A DNA stretch of 22,203 nt from CAZJDV01 sp964544865 (GCA_964544865.1 CAZJDV010000041.1:1-22203); one strand, 5' to 3'. Counted from the stretch's first letter, positions 1 through 8,622 are shown. A program made the numbers and translations. Notes: generated by a model not told the origin, from the sequence alone.

Positions 1-45
1 TCACAACAAATCTTCTCGGCTCCATGACTGTCCCTCTATTGCTGA

Positions 46-729
46 TTGACAACACTTCTTGACCGTCTACGAACTGACCTTCAATTGCGTGAACCGAAGG
101 TCACGTCGATTCTATCGGCGGTGCTGGGCCCCCGAGCCTATAGATTACAGTACTCGGGCACCATGCAACTCATTGGCCTGTTGCCAATGGCCTTGACGGG
201 TGGCAACAATGAAGATCCCATCAACTTTCGGGACTTTAGGCCACTGGTTCTTTCGGCGTTGAACAAGGCAATCGGCTCCATTCAGGACGGACTATGGCCC
301 CGCAAGATAACGACGCCTGTGCTCGTGATCAGGGATAACGAGCTCAGGCGTCGCTGCACCGACCTTCTTGGTGCGGCGGACAACTACGACAGAGCTCTCC
401 GAGAAGCGACGGTGATTCTGGAAGATCGACTTCGAAGGAAGGCTGGGCACGATATCCTCGCGGGATTGATACCGGCATCGGCAGATCAGACTGGCTCAAA
501 TCTAGTCCCCACACTTTGTTTTCCCGGCAAACCGGTGCTGATATACAGTACCGATAGGTCCAAGCGGGCAGCTTTCCAACAGATGCTTCTCGGAGTCGTA
601 CTTCACCTGAGAAATCCATCTCACCACGCCCTAGATGATAGCAAGCAGTGGTCCTGGGCATGGTCCGTCGTCGGACTGATAGACAGGCTCCTCGAAGACG
701 TTGAAGGCTGCACGGTGAAGGCCCCATGA
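46..729 (+). CDS. Ymh/TIGR02391-like protein with a HEPN-type RX4H motif
   Basis: This 227-residue protein has a C-terminal half (about residues 105-222) resembling the TIGR02391/Hypoth_Ymh family, found in phages, islands and abortive-infection contexts: an ALREATVILEDRLRRKAG helix, then a hydrophobic segment, then LHLRNPSHHAL. R189-N190 followed by H194 fits the RX4H motif of HEPN ribonucleases, where the residue after Arg is usually polar. I infer a possible RNA-cleaving or nucleic-acid-linked role. The N-terminal 100 residues are not recognised. The start is uncertain: TTG at 46 directly follows an in-frame TGA at 43-45, and no good ribosome site is visible, so the true 5' end may be missing or altered. 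Base composition looks lower in GC than the genes to the right, which would fit transfer. The stop overlaps the ATG of the next small ORF. Confidence 0.6.
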   Translation: MTTLLDRLRTDLQLREPKVTSILSAVLGPRAYRLQYSGTMQLIGLLPMALTGGNNEDPINFRDFRPLVLSALNKAIGSIQDGLWPRKITTPVLVIRDNELRRRCTDLLGAADNYDRALREATVILEDRLRRKAGHDILAGLIPASADQTGSNLVPTLCFPGKPVLIYSTDRSKRAAFQQMLLGVVLHLRNPSHHALDDSKQWSWAWSVVGLIDRLLEDVEGCTVKAP

Positions 730-890
730 CCACCTACACTGCCGCCGACCATCACGGCCACGGCTGGTCGGGAGACGACACCTGCAGGTGCGGCCAGGTC
801 CCGGCGAGGCACCTGGCGGCGTCGAGTTGCGACTGCGGGGGCTCAGTCCGGCGCGGATACTCTGAGCGTCGCGCCTTAGGCGACGAGTGA
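726..890 (+). CDS. Small 54-aa protein with two CxC pairs, possible zinc ribbon
   Basis: This short ORF starts at an ATG whose last bases overlap the TGA of the preceding Ymh-like gene (ATGA). An AAGG ribosome site sits about four bases upstream, so translational coupling is plausible. The product carries C20-x-C22 and C35-x-C37, spaced like a minimal zinc knuckle, and a His-rich N-terminus (HHGHGW). Third codon positions are mostly G or C, as expected for real coding sequence in this genome. No family is recognised. The last codons coincide with an imperfect hairpin (867-885) and the stop lies six bases from the convergent aldolase stop. It could be a partner or antitoxin-like regulator of the upstream protein, or a chance ORF. 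Confidence 0.4.
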   Translation: MTTYTAADHHGHGWSGDDTCRCGQVPARHLAASSCDCGGSVRRGYSERRALGDE

Positions 891-896
891 GCCCGC

Positions 897-1934
897 TCAG
901 TCGGCGGCGAGGTCCTGTTCCATGGATGGCGTGTATGTGCCCTGGGTGGCCTCGCCGGCCAGGCGGGCTCTGTGGAGGAAGGCGCGCTGGGCGTTGCCCG
1001 TGTTTTCGGGACGGCCGGCCCATGCTTTCTGCGGGGCGGCCTGGAGGCCGCGGCCGTAGGAGAAGCTGAGCGGCCACGGCGCGCCGACGACGACGGCCCG
1101 CTGGTTGATGGCGTTGAGGTTGGCCGTGGCCTCCTCATCGCCCTGGCCACCCGACAGGAAGACGACGCCTGGGACCGCCGCGGGCACCGTGCGTTTCAGG
1201 GTCTCGACGGTCCTTTCGGCGACCTCCTCGGGAGTGGCCCGGTTCGAGGCCGACTTGCCTGATAAGACCATGTTGGGCTTCAGCAGTGTGCCCTCCAGGA
1301 CCACTCCCTGCCGGCCGAGCTCGTAGTACACCTCTCGCAGTGTCACCTCGCTGACCTCGTTGCAGCGGTCGATGCCGTGGGCGCCGTCCATCAGTACCTC
1401 GGGCTCGACGATCGGGACCAGGCCGGCCTCCTGGCAGAGCGCCGCGTAGCGGGCGAGCGCATGGGCGTTGGTCCTGATGCAGTTCAGGCTCGGGATGCCC
1501 GCGCCGATGGTGATGACGGCGCGCCACTTGGCGAAGCGCGCGCCGAGCGCCCGGTACTCCGCGAGCCGGTCGAGGAGGCCGTCGAGGCCCTCGGTGACGG
1601 TCTCCCCGGCCGAGCCAGGGAGCGTCGTAAGGCCCTTGTCGACCTTGATGCCGGGGATCATGCCCCGGTCGGTGAGTACCTTGGCCAGCGGCGTGCCGTG
1701 CACGCCGTCTTGACGGATCGTCTCGTCGAAGAGGATCACGCCGCTAATGTAGTCGGAAATACTGCGGGTCCGAAAGAGCATCTCGCGGTAGTCGCGCCGG
1801 CTCCCGTCGGTGGACTCGACGCCGATGGAGTCGAACCTAATCTTGATCGTACGGCCACTCTCGTCCACGGCCAGAATGCCTTTGCCGGGGGCCACGAGGT
1901 CCCGCGCCGTACCGGCCAGTTGCTGGATGTCCAT
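897..1934 (-). CDS. Fructose-bisphosphate aldolase, class I (eukaryotic-type fold)
   Basis: The 345-residue product is a class I aldolase, which interconverts fructose 1,6-bisphosphate with glyceraldehyde 3-phosphate and dihydroxyacetone phosphate through a lysine Schiff base (EC 4.1.2.13). The Schiff-base site EGTLLKPNMV is present with K219. Other active-site residues are in place: D23 in GILAVDES (usually GILAADES), K97 in GIKVDKG, K136 in ARFAKWR, and E177/E179 in VEPEV. The C-terminal tyrosine of the muscle enzyme is absent. The ATG at 1934 has an AGGAGG ribosome site (1941-1946) six bases upstream. The gene lies 64 bases behind the phosphofructokinase on the same strand, so the two are probably co-transcribed consecutive glycolytic steps. 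Confidence 0.95.
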   Translation of the reverse strand: MDIQQLAGTARDLVAPGKGILAVDESGRTIKIRFDSIGVESTDGSRRDYREMLFRTRSISDYISGVILFDETIRQDGVHGTPLAKVLTDRGMIPGIKVDKGLTTLPGSAGETVTEGLDGLLDRLAEYRALGARFAKWRAVITIGAGIPSLNCIRTNAHALARYAALCQEAGLVPIVEPEVLMDGAHGIDRCNEVSEVTLREVYYELGRQGVVLEGTLLKPNMVLSGKSASNRATPEEVAERTVETLKRTVPAAVPGVVFLSGGQGDEEATANLNAINQRAVVVGAPWPLSFSYGRGLQAAPQKAWAGRPENTGNAQRAFLHRARLAGEATQGTYTPSMEQDLAAD

Positions 1935-1998
1935 TCTCGGCCTCCTCTCTCTATTATCCCGGCGTCGCCGGAGGGAAGCAAGCCTCGCCGATGACGGC

Positions 1999-3285
1999 TC
2001 AGAATTTGAAAGGAATGATCCCGGCGCCGAAGTGACGCTCCAGGTCCTCGGGGGATATGTTCGCGGCCTCGGCCAGCCTTTGCCGCATATCCGGATCTTC
2101 CAGGTCGTGCCGCTCCAGCCGGGTCATGTACTTGCGCGAGAGCTCGTACTGCTCCGACTGTGTGTCCACCAGACGCACTCTGGTGCGCCCCGTTGCGGGA
2201 TCGCGCAGGTCCTCGAACGGAATGGTGCTAAGGTTTCCCAGCTCCAGGCAGAGGAGCCCGCCACGCAGCGTTCGCTCGTCCGCGGGCTCCGACAGCAGGA
2301 ACCGTACCGCCCCGTAGCCGAGGGTGCGTGTGTAGTCGACATCGAAAGGAATGGGCGGGGAGCAGCGCAGCTCGTAGCCGAGGGTCACGTCCACGACCTC
2401 GATCTGCTCGCCTCGTTTCGCATAGTTCCGCTGGACCTGCCGTCTGAGAATCGTGGCCAGAGGGATCTCCCCGAGGCGGATGTGCCCGTGCGGGTCGTAA
2501 GCGACCTCCACGCCGGGGATGCTTGCGAGCTCCTGCGGGTCCAGCTTCTCGGCGACGCCCTCGGCGATGACCGCCATGCCGTCCTGGCGGCCCATGACGC
2601 GCCGCTTCAGGATCGCCCCCTCAAGGACGGACGAGATGTCGTCGAGCGTAATTCGCGGCTCCGAAAACTCCTCCGGGATGATGGTCACCGTGGCCCCGGC
2701 GGCCTTGCCTATGCCCAGCGCCAGGTGCCCGGCCTTGCGTCCCATGACCACCGCCAGAAACCAGCGGTTTGTCGTAAGCGAGTCCTCCATCAAATTCAGG
2801 ACGAGCTGCGTCCCGACGTGCCGGGCCGTCTCGTAACCGAACGTGGGCGTGTCTCCCGGCAAAGGCAGGTCGTTGTCAATGGTCTTGGGAACGTGGGCGG
2901 TCCGGAATGCGCCGCCCGCGGCCTTGGCCACCTCGTAGGCGGAGAAGGCTGTGTCGTCACCCCCTATGGTTACCAGGTAGGAGATGCCCAGGGACTCAAG
3001 GGCCTTCACCGTGCGCCGCAGGTCATTCGGGTCGACGGTGGGGTTCACGCGCGAACTGCCGAGCAGCGATCCCCCCTGGAAGTGCACGCGTGCGATGTCC
3101 GAGATCGCCAGCGGCGTTACCCGTTTGGTGTCACCCTTTACAAGGTGCTCGAACCCGTCGCGGATTCCGATCACGTCCAGGCCCGAGTTGATCGCCTCGA
3201 TCGTGCTGGCGCTGATGGCGCTGTTGATGCCTGGCGCAGGCCCGCCTCCTACAAGGATGCCCAGACGAGTCCTATCGGCGCACAT
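1999..3285 (-). CDS. pfp: 6-phosphofructokinase, pyrophosphate-dependent type
   Basis: This 428-residue enzyme belongs to the phosphofructokinase family. It has GGGPAPGIN near the N-terminus, GGDD at 108-111, PKTIDND at 133-139 and MGRKAGH at 181-187. In ATP enzymes the corresponding sites read GGDGS and PGTIDND. Asp after GGD and Lys in PKTIDND are the established marks of the PPi-dependent enzyme (EC 2.7.1.90), which works reversibly in glycolysis and gluconeogenesis. The frame stays open to an ATG at 3366, but the ATG at 3285 is chosen because it has an AGGGAG ribosome site six bases upstream and places the nucleotide-binding strand at the usual distance from the start. Cofactor choice is inferred from residues only. 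The aldolase gene follows downstream. Confidence 0.9.
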   Translation of the reverse strand: MCADRTRLGILVGGGPAPGINSAISASTIEAINSGLDVIGIRDGFEHLVKGDTKRVTPLAISDIARVHFQGGSLLGSSRVNPTVDPNDLRRTVKALESLGISYLVTIGGDDTAFSAYEVAKAAGGAFRTAHVPKTIDNDLPLPGDTPTFGYETARHVGTQLVLNLMEDSLTTNRWFLAVVMGRKAGHLALGIGKAAGATVTIIPEEFSEPRITLDDISSVLEGAILKRRVMGRQDGMAVIAEGVAEKLDPQELASIPGVEVAYDPHGHIRLGEIPLATILRRQVQRNYAKRGEQIEVVDVTLGYELRCSPPIPFDVDYTRTLGYGAVRFLLSEPADERTLRGGLLCLELGNLSTIPFEDLRDPATGRTRVRLVDTQSEQYELSRKYMTRLERHDLEDPDMRQRLAEAANISPEDLERHFGAGIIPFKF

Positions 3286-3400
3286 TATCGTCTCCCTGGC
3301 GCTGATCGCCCGCGGATCAGGTGTTGGCTTCGTACGGTCGGTGGCCGCCGGGGCCGGCCCATCCATGATAGACGCGCGACCGCGGCGCCAGCGTTAAATG

Positions 3401-3429
3401 ATGCTAGATGCTGCTCTTGACCTTGTCAA
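3401..3429 (-). promoter_or_regulatory. Putative sigma70-type promoter for pfp-aldolase
   Basis: On the minus strand a perfect -35 TTGACA (3424-3429) is followed after 17 bases by TAGCAT (3401-3406), four of six matches to TATAAT. The -35 lies inside an 11-base palindrome, CCTTGACAAGG (3421-3431), which could serve as an operator. Transcription would give a leader of about 110 bases before the ATG at 3285. The rest of the divergent spacer shows no other clear structure apart from the plus-strand candidate promoter. Confidence 0.5.
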
Positions 3430-3495
3430 GGATAACGCGACGTTGGCGAGCGTCTGTCCTAAGCTTTTTGCCGCCCATTCCACATCGTATGAGAG

Positions 3496-3525
3496 TGGAC
3501 TCTGAGGCGGGCTTCCAAGTACAAT
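3496..3525 (+). promoter_or_regulatory. Candidate promoter for the Gld-type ABC operon
   Basis: TGGACT (3496-3501, four of six to TTGACA) and TACAAT (3520-3525, five of six to TATAAT) are separated by 18 bases, upstream of the TTG start at 3618. It is the best -35/-10 pair I see on the plus strand of this 332-base divergent spacer, but the match is moderate. Confidence 0.35.
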
Positions 3526-3617
3526 CTATAGGTTCGAGGCCGAAGCCGGCGGCTGGACTAACCTCGGGGCCGGCACGCCGTTGTAACACGCGGGACGATC
3601 CGCACTGAGAAAGCGCT

Positions 3618-4541
3618 TTGATAGAAGTCACGGACCTCAGCAAGGCTTATGGACAGGTTCAGGCCCTGAAAGGGGTCTCGTTCCACGTCAACGCGGGAGA
3701 GGTCGTGGGCCTTCTCGGACCCAACGGCGCCGGCAAGACGACGCTGATGAAGGTACTGACCGGATACCTGCACTCCGACACTGGAAGGGTGCTCATAGAC
3801 AGTCTGGACATAGCCAGCGAGACCCGCGCGGTCCAAAGACGCATCGGCTGTCTGCTCGAGAACGCACCCCTCTATCCGGAGATGTCCGTCCAGGGGTATC
3901 TCCGGATGATCGCCGACCTACGGCAGATACCCAAGAGCGATCGTCCGCTTCTACTCTCAAGGGCCATACGGGCGACGTCGCTGGAGGACCAGCTAACACG
4001 GCCCATCGGCCAGCTCAGCAAGGGGTTTCGGCAGCGGGTCGGCCTGGCCCAGGCCATCTTGCACAACCCCCCGGTGCTGATCCTCGACGAACCCACGGTT
4101 GGTCTGGACCCTACGCAGATCCTGGAGGTCCGGCGGCTGATCCTGCGCTTGGCGGAGCACACCACCGTTCTCCTCTCGACCCATATACTCTCCGAAGTGG
4201 AGGCGATCTGCGATCGGGCCATCGTGCTTCTAAATGGCGAGTTGAGGGCCGACGCGCGGCTTCCCGAGCTTGCCGCCGCCGTCATCGTGCTGGTGCTGCA
4301 TGAAGAGGCCCCGGCCGTTACCGCGGAGCTCGAGGCGCTCGACGGCGTCAAGACCGTTGAGTCTAGGCTCACTGACGACGGAACGGCGTATCGAATCGTG
4401 TCCGCCGACCAGACGGACATGCGCGAGGCGGTCTACGCGCTGGCTCGAAGGGGAGACTGGCCCCTGCGGGAGCTGCGCCGGGACCAGGGAACCCTCGAGG
4501 CCGTGTTCGGAGAGCTCGTCTCCGCGGCGGACGATCAGTGA
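3618..4541 (+). CDS. ABC transporter ATP-binding protein (GldA/CcmA type)
   Basis: The 307-residue product is a cytoplasmic ABC ATPase that would power the membrane protein encoded next. Visible motifs are Walker A GPNGAGKT (34-41), signature LSKGFRQR (133-140), Walker B LILDEPT with D157 and E158, and the switch histidine H189 in LSTHIL. The Q-loop region reads LLENAPLYPEMSV, with Glu where many ABC proteins have Gln; this is common in the GldA/CcmA branch. Residues beyond about 215 form the extra C-terminal domain seen in ABC-2 exporter ATPases. The start is TTG, giving MIEVTDLSKAYG, the usual N-terminus of the family; the ribosome site is weak. Its stop overlaps the GTG of the permease gene. 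Confidence 0.93.
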   Translation: MIEVTDLSKAYGQVQALKGVSFHVNAGEVVGLLGPNGAGKTTLMKVLTGYLHSDTGRVLIDSLDIASETRAVQRRIGCLLENAPLYPEMSVQGYLRMIADLRQIPKSDRPLLLSRAIRATSLEDQLTRPIGQLSKGFRQRVGLAQAILHNPPVLILDEPTVGLDPTQILEVRRLILRLAEHTTVLLSTHILSEVEAICDRAIVLLNGELRADARLPELAAAVIVLVLHEEAPAVTAELEALDGVKTVESRLTDDGTAYRIVSADQTDMREAVYALARRGDWPLRELRRDQGTLEAVFGELVSAADDQ

Positions 4542-7438
4542 GGGCGCTCACGGGACAGAGTTGGGCCATCGCCCGCAGGGAGCTGCGCACCTACTTCGGC
4601 TCGCCTCTGGCGTTGATCTTCCTGGGCGTCTTCCTGGCGGTGACCCTATTCGTGTTTTTCTGGGTCGAGACCTTTTTTGCCAGAAACATAGCCGACCTGC
4701 GGCCGCTTTTCCAGTGGATGCCGGTCCTGACGATATTTCTCGTGGCGACGTTGACCATGCGGCAGTGGAGTGAGGAGGAGCGTGGAGGGACCCTCGAGGT
4801 CCTGCTGACTCTCCCGGTCCACCGGCTCCATCTGGCCCTTGGAAAGTTCATTGCGGTCATGTCGTTGCTCGTCGTCGCCCTCGCACTGACGTTCACGCTG
4901 CCCGTCACCGTGAGCGTGCTGGGCGACGTCGACTGGGGTCCGGTGTTCGGCGGGTATCTGGCGGCGGTCCTGATGGCCTCGGTCTACACCTCGATCGGAC
5001 TCTTCTTTTCGTCGCGCACCGACAACCAGATCGTCTCGCTGATCCTGACGGTCCTGCTCGGGGGCGCCCTCTACTTGGTCGGCACCTCCGGGGTGACCGC
5101 CTTTGCGGGGGACGCCTATGCCGACGCGATGCGGGCCATCGGCACCGGCAGCCGCTTCGAGAGCATCGGGCGAGGCGTCTTCGACCTGCGAGACCTGGTC
5201 TACTACATGTCGCTCACCACGTTCTTCTTCTCTCTCACGGTCTTGTCGCTGGACGTGAAGCGGTGGAGCCACGGGGCGAACATGGCCAAGTATCGCCGCA
5301 ACGCGGCCCTTGGCGTGGTACTGGTGGGCGCAAACCTACTGGCGCTCAATTTCTGGCTCTCCACACTCTCCGGTCTCCGGGCAGACCTGACCGAGCATAA
5401 CGAGTACAGCCTGTCCGGGACGACCCGCGACCTCATCTCCAACCTTCAGGAGCCTCTGCTGCTGCGAGGTTACTTTGGCGAGCGCACGCATCCCCTCCTG
5501 GCTCCTCTGGTGCCCGCCATCCGAGACCTCATGCACGAGTATGAGGTCGCCTCAGATGGAATGGTAACCGTCGAGATCCTCGACCCTCGGGACGACGAGG
5601 AGATCGAAGAGGAGGCTAACAGGGCCTACGGCATCAGAGTTACTCCATTCACCGTTTTGGAGCGTCACGAGTCGTCGGTGGTCAACTCTTATTTCGATAT
5701 CCTGGTGAGGTATGGCGACCAGTTCATCACGCTGGGATTCGCCGAGCTGATCGAATTCGAGCAGCGGCCGGGCAGCCAGCCCGAGGTAAGGCTCCGGAGT
5801 CTGGAGTACGACCTGACGAGCTCGATCAAGAGAGTGGTGTCGGGGTTCCGTAGTCTGGAGGCGGTATTCGCGAGTCTCGAAGGCCCGATGAAGCTGACCG
5901 CGTTCGTCACCCCCGGCACGCTTCCGGAGCTGGTCCAGGATGTGCCGCAACGCATCGAGGACGTCGCCAGAGAGTTCGTCGATAGGTCCGGCGGCAACCT
6001 TGTTTTCGAGACCGTCGACCCCGATGCGCCGGGTGGGGCGATTACACGGGAAACGCTGACGCAGACCTACGGCATCGCGCCGTACCAGGTCTCGCTATTC
6101 TCTCCGGACACCTACTATCTTCACATATTGCTGGAGTACGCGGGCGCCAACTATCTGGTGGTTCCGACGGGCGAGATGACCGAGACCGATGTCCGTGAGG
6201 TCATCCAAGCCTCGCTGAAACGCGCCGTTCCAGGATTTCTCAAGAACGTCGCCGTTTGGCTTCCTCCTTCGGACCCGGTCCTCGACCCGTTCAGCAATAC
6301 GGAGGTCCCTCCGATCTCGAGCTGGCGGATGGTGGCGCAGCAGCTCGGCCAGAGCTACACAACCCAGCCCGCCGATCTGGAGGCGGGCCAGGTTGCAGGC
6401 AACGTCGATGTCCTGGTGTTGATCGCCCCGCAGGGTATTACCGACGTGGAGCGATTCGCCGTCGACCAGTTCCTGATGCGAGGCGGCGCGGTTGTCGTTG
6501 CCGGTGGCAACTTCATCATCGCTCCAGTACAGCTAACCGCTGGTCTGACCATCGAGCCCGTGCAGGGCGGCCTCCAGGACATCCTGGCCGGCTACGGGGT
6601 GGAGATCGGACACTCGCTGGTGATGGATTCGCAAAACGAGCCCTTCCCCATGCAGATCGCACGCGATGTCGGCGGGGTCAGCATCGTGGAGATACAGCGT
6701 GTGAACTATCCATTCTTCGTCGACGTGCGGCGCGACGGCATGGAAAAGGAGAGCCCCATAACGGCCAGCCTTCCGTCTGTGACGCTCCGATGGGCCTCCC
6801 CGCTGAACATAGACCTCGCCAAGAACCAGGACCGGGAGGTCGCCACCTTGCTGCGGTCATCGGACCGGTCCTGGATCAGCGAGAGCATCCAGGTTATGCC
6901 CGACCTGGATGCCTACCCAGACACAGGCTTCGCCGTGGAGGGAGAGCAGCGGTCGTGGCCGCTCGCGGTGAGTATCAAGGGCTCGTTCAAGAGCTTTTTC
7001 AGCGACCGGCCATCACCCTTCGAAGGGGAGGAGCCCGGCCTCCACCCTCCGGTGATCGAGGAGTCGCCCGACTCATCGCGTCTCGTCGTCATCGGCAGCT
7101 CCGAGTTCCTGGATGACCTGCTGCTGAACCTGTCTCGGAGCCTCGCCGCCGACCGCTTTCTGCTCGATTTGCAGTTCCTGCAGAACGCCGTGGATTGGGC
7201 GGCGGAGGATGTCGATCTGCTGAGCCTGCGCTCCGGCGGGATCTATACGCGACTGCTCGACCCGCTGGAGGGTAGCGACGTCGACCTTCTGGTGGTCGAC
7301 CTGGACAAGCAGACCTTCTGGGAGGTGGTCAACTATGGCGCGGCGCTGGCGATGCTGGTCCTTATCGGCGTGGGTTCCTTCTTGCGGCGGCGGGCCGAGG
7401 CGCCCATGACGCTGGTCGACGACGGTGGCGAATCTTGA
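4538..7438 (+). CDS. Fused ABC-2 permease and GldG-like auxiliary protein (GldF-GldG)
   Basis: This 966-residue protein joins two parts that are separate GldF and GldG proteins in Bacteroidota. Residues 1-275 form an ABC-2 permease with membrane segments at about 24-43, 61-75, 103-122, 138-158, 164-182, 222-238 and 257-275; the WSEEERGGTLEVLLTLPV segment typical of the family is at 77-94. From about 280 (RADLTEHNEYSLS) a large extracytoplasmic GldG/ABC_transp_aux domain begins, ending in a last membrane helix at about 929-949 and a short basic tail. The GTG start overlaps the ATPase stop (GTGA), so translation is probably coupled. The substrate is unknown. Gliding is an established role only in Bacteroidota, and nothing else here suggests it. 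Confidence 0.92.
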   Translation: MRALTGQSWAIARRELRTYFGSPLALIFLGVFLAVTLFVFFWVETFFARNIADLRPLFQWMPVLTIFLVATLTMRQWSEEERGGTLEVLLTLPVHRLHLALGKFIAVMSLLVVALALTFTLPVTVSVLGDVDWGPVFGGYLAAVLMASVYTSIGLFFSSRTDNQIVSLILTVLLGGALYLVGTSGVTAFAGDAYADAMRAIGTGSRFESIGRGVFDLRDLVYYMSLTTFFFSLTVLSLDVKRWSHGANMAKYRRNAALGVVLVGANLLALNFWLSTLSGLRADLTEHNEYSLSGTTRDLISNLQEPLLLRGYFGERTHPLLAPLVPAIRDLMHEYEVASDGMVTVEILDPRDDEEIEEEANRAYGIRVTPFTVLERHESSVVNSYFDILVRYGDQFITLGFAELIEFEQRPGSQPEVRLRSLEYDLTSSIKRVVSGFRSLEAVFASLEGPMKLTAFVTPGTLPELVQDVPQRIEDVAREFVDRSGGNLVFETVDPDAPGGAITRETLTQTYGIAPYQVSLFSPDTYYLHILLEYAGANYLVVPTGEMTETDVREVIQASLKRAVPGFLKNVAVWLPPSDPVLDPFSNTEVPPISSWRMVAQQLGQSYTTQPADLEAGQVAGNVDVLVLIAPQGITDVERFAVDQFLMRGGAVVVAGGNFIIAPVQLTAGLTIEPVQGGLQDILAGYGVEIGHSLVMDSQNEPFPMQIARDVGGVSIVEIQRVNYPFFVDVRRDGMEKESPITASLPSVTLRWASPLNIDLAKNQDREVATLLRSSDRSWISESIQVMPDLDAYPDTGFAVEGEQRSWPLAVSIKGSFKSFFSDRPSPFEGEEPGLHPPVIEESPDSSRLVVIGSSEFLDDLLLNLSRSLAADRFLLDLQFLQNAVDWAAEDVDLLSLRSGGIYTRLLDPLEGSDVDLLVVDLDKQTFWEVVNYGAALAMLVLIGVGSFLRRRAEAPMTLVDDGGES

Positions 7439-8418
7439 ATCTGCGGAACGGGATCCTGCTGGGTACACTCGCCGTCCAGGCTATCTTGCTCGTGGTGGTA
7501 TTCTGGCCGGAGGCGGCAGCTTCCGAGCCGGTGCAGCTCGTCGAGGGTCTGGAGCGGGACGATATCATCCAGGTAATCCTCAGCGACTCGACCGGGCGGC
7601 GAATCGAGCTCGCGAGGGGACCGGACGGGTGCACTTTGCCTGACGCCGACGGCTATCCTTGCAAGCTCGACGAGATGCTCTTGTTGCTGGACAAGTTGGC
7701 GGAGCTCAACACCGAGAACCTGGTGAGCCAGACCGCCGCCAGCCACAGGCGTCTCGGGGTCGCGGACGATGAGTTCGAGCGCCTGATCGAGTTCGGCCTT
7801 TCCGACGGGACGAGCCACACCCTCCTGCTGGGCACTTCGCATCGTCTTCGCTCGGTCCACGTTCGGGCGGGGGGCCAGAACGCGGTCTACCTCGCCTCTG
7901 GGATCACCATCTCCGATGCTGGGGTGGCGGCGGTATCGTGGACGGATACCCGCTACCTTACCATTCCGAGGGATGAAGTGGTGGCCATCGGCCTTGTCAA
8001 CGCCCAGGGAATCTTCGACTTTGAGAGGGACAGCTCGGGGGAGTGGGCCATCGAGGGCCTGGCTGATGGGGAGACGGTCGACCAGGTCGCCGTCAATGCG
8101 ATCCTCAGCCGGGTCACGGCGCTATCGATGCGGCGTCCGCTGGGCAAGACGGAGCTGGACTCCTACGGCATCGGGGATCCCGGTGCGGTCGTCACCGTGG
8201 AGACCCGCGACGCGGATGGAAACGAAGACACGTATACGTTGCGGGTGGGAGCCGAGATAGAGGAGGACGAATTCGCCGCGAAGTCATCGGAGTCGGAGTA
8301 CTTCGTGGTCCTGCCAGGTTTCTCGGCCGGTGACCTTGTCGAGAAGACCCGGGACGATGTGGTGAATCCCCCGCCGACCCCGACGCCCCCGGCCACGTCG
8401 ACCTCGGATACGCCCTGA
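7435..8418 (+). CDS. DUF4340 domain protein, membrane-anchored
   Basis: The 327-residue product has one N-terminal membrane helix (about 7-24), an extracytoplasmic region matching the DUF4340 pattern (repeated beta-rich units such as WAIEGLADGETVDQVAVNAILSRVTALSMRRPL), and a Pro/Thr-rich tail (PPPTPTPPATSTSDTP). DUF4340 genes commonly follow GldG-type genes, and this one starts at a TTG that overlaps the permease stop (TTGA). I infer it is an accessory extracytoplasmic subunit of the same complex. Function is unknown. The following 204 bases (8419-8622), between convergent genes, hold no gene or clear terminator that I can see. Confidence 0.88.
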   Translation: MNLRNGILLGTLAVQAILLVVVFWPEAAASEPVQLVEGLERDDIIQVILSDSTGRRIELARGPDGCTLPDADGYPCKLDEMLLLLDKLAELNTENLVSQTAASHRRLGVADDEFERLIEFGLSDGTSHTLLLGTSHRLRSVHVRAGGQNAVYLASGITISDAGVAAVSWTDTRYLTIPRDEVVAIGLVNAQGIFDFERDSSGEWAIEGLADGETVDQVAVNAILSRVTALSMRRPLGKTELDSYGIGDPGAVVTVETRDADGNEDTYTLRVGAEIEEDEFAAKSSESEYFVVLPGFSAGDLVEKTRDDVVNPPPTPTPPATSTSDTP

Positions 8419-8622
8419 CCGCCGCGGAGGGGACCGGCGCTGCCCGACGGTAAGTCGATTTCCCGCCCGGCGACCAACTGCGCTGGTCTTGGACAGCACA
8501 CCGGGCCGCGGCGAGTGTCAGCCTCGTCGTACTACCGTCACCTGTCGTGGCAGGCTACGGGCGGGCAAGGCGGCCCACTCCTGTTGCTCCGGGTGTGCCA
8601 CCGCTTGGTAGACCGGTAACGG

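Noticed and set aside
1941..1981. Separate promoter for the aldolase gene (TTGCTT, 17 bases, GATAAT)
   Set aside because: The -35 matches poorly and transcription would start almost on the ribosome site; co-transcription with pfp is simpler.
1810..3420. 536-codon plus-strand frame opposite the phosphofructokinase
   Set aside because: Antisense to a clearly conserved gene in GC-rich DNA; its translation has no recognisable domain and it also covers the aldolase start.
8419..8622. Possible small RNA or terminator between convergent genes
   Set aside because: Only a four-base stem (ACCG-GTAA-CGGT) was found, with no T-run and no recognisable RNA motif.
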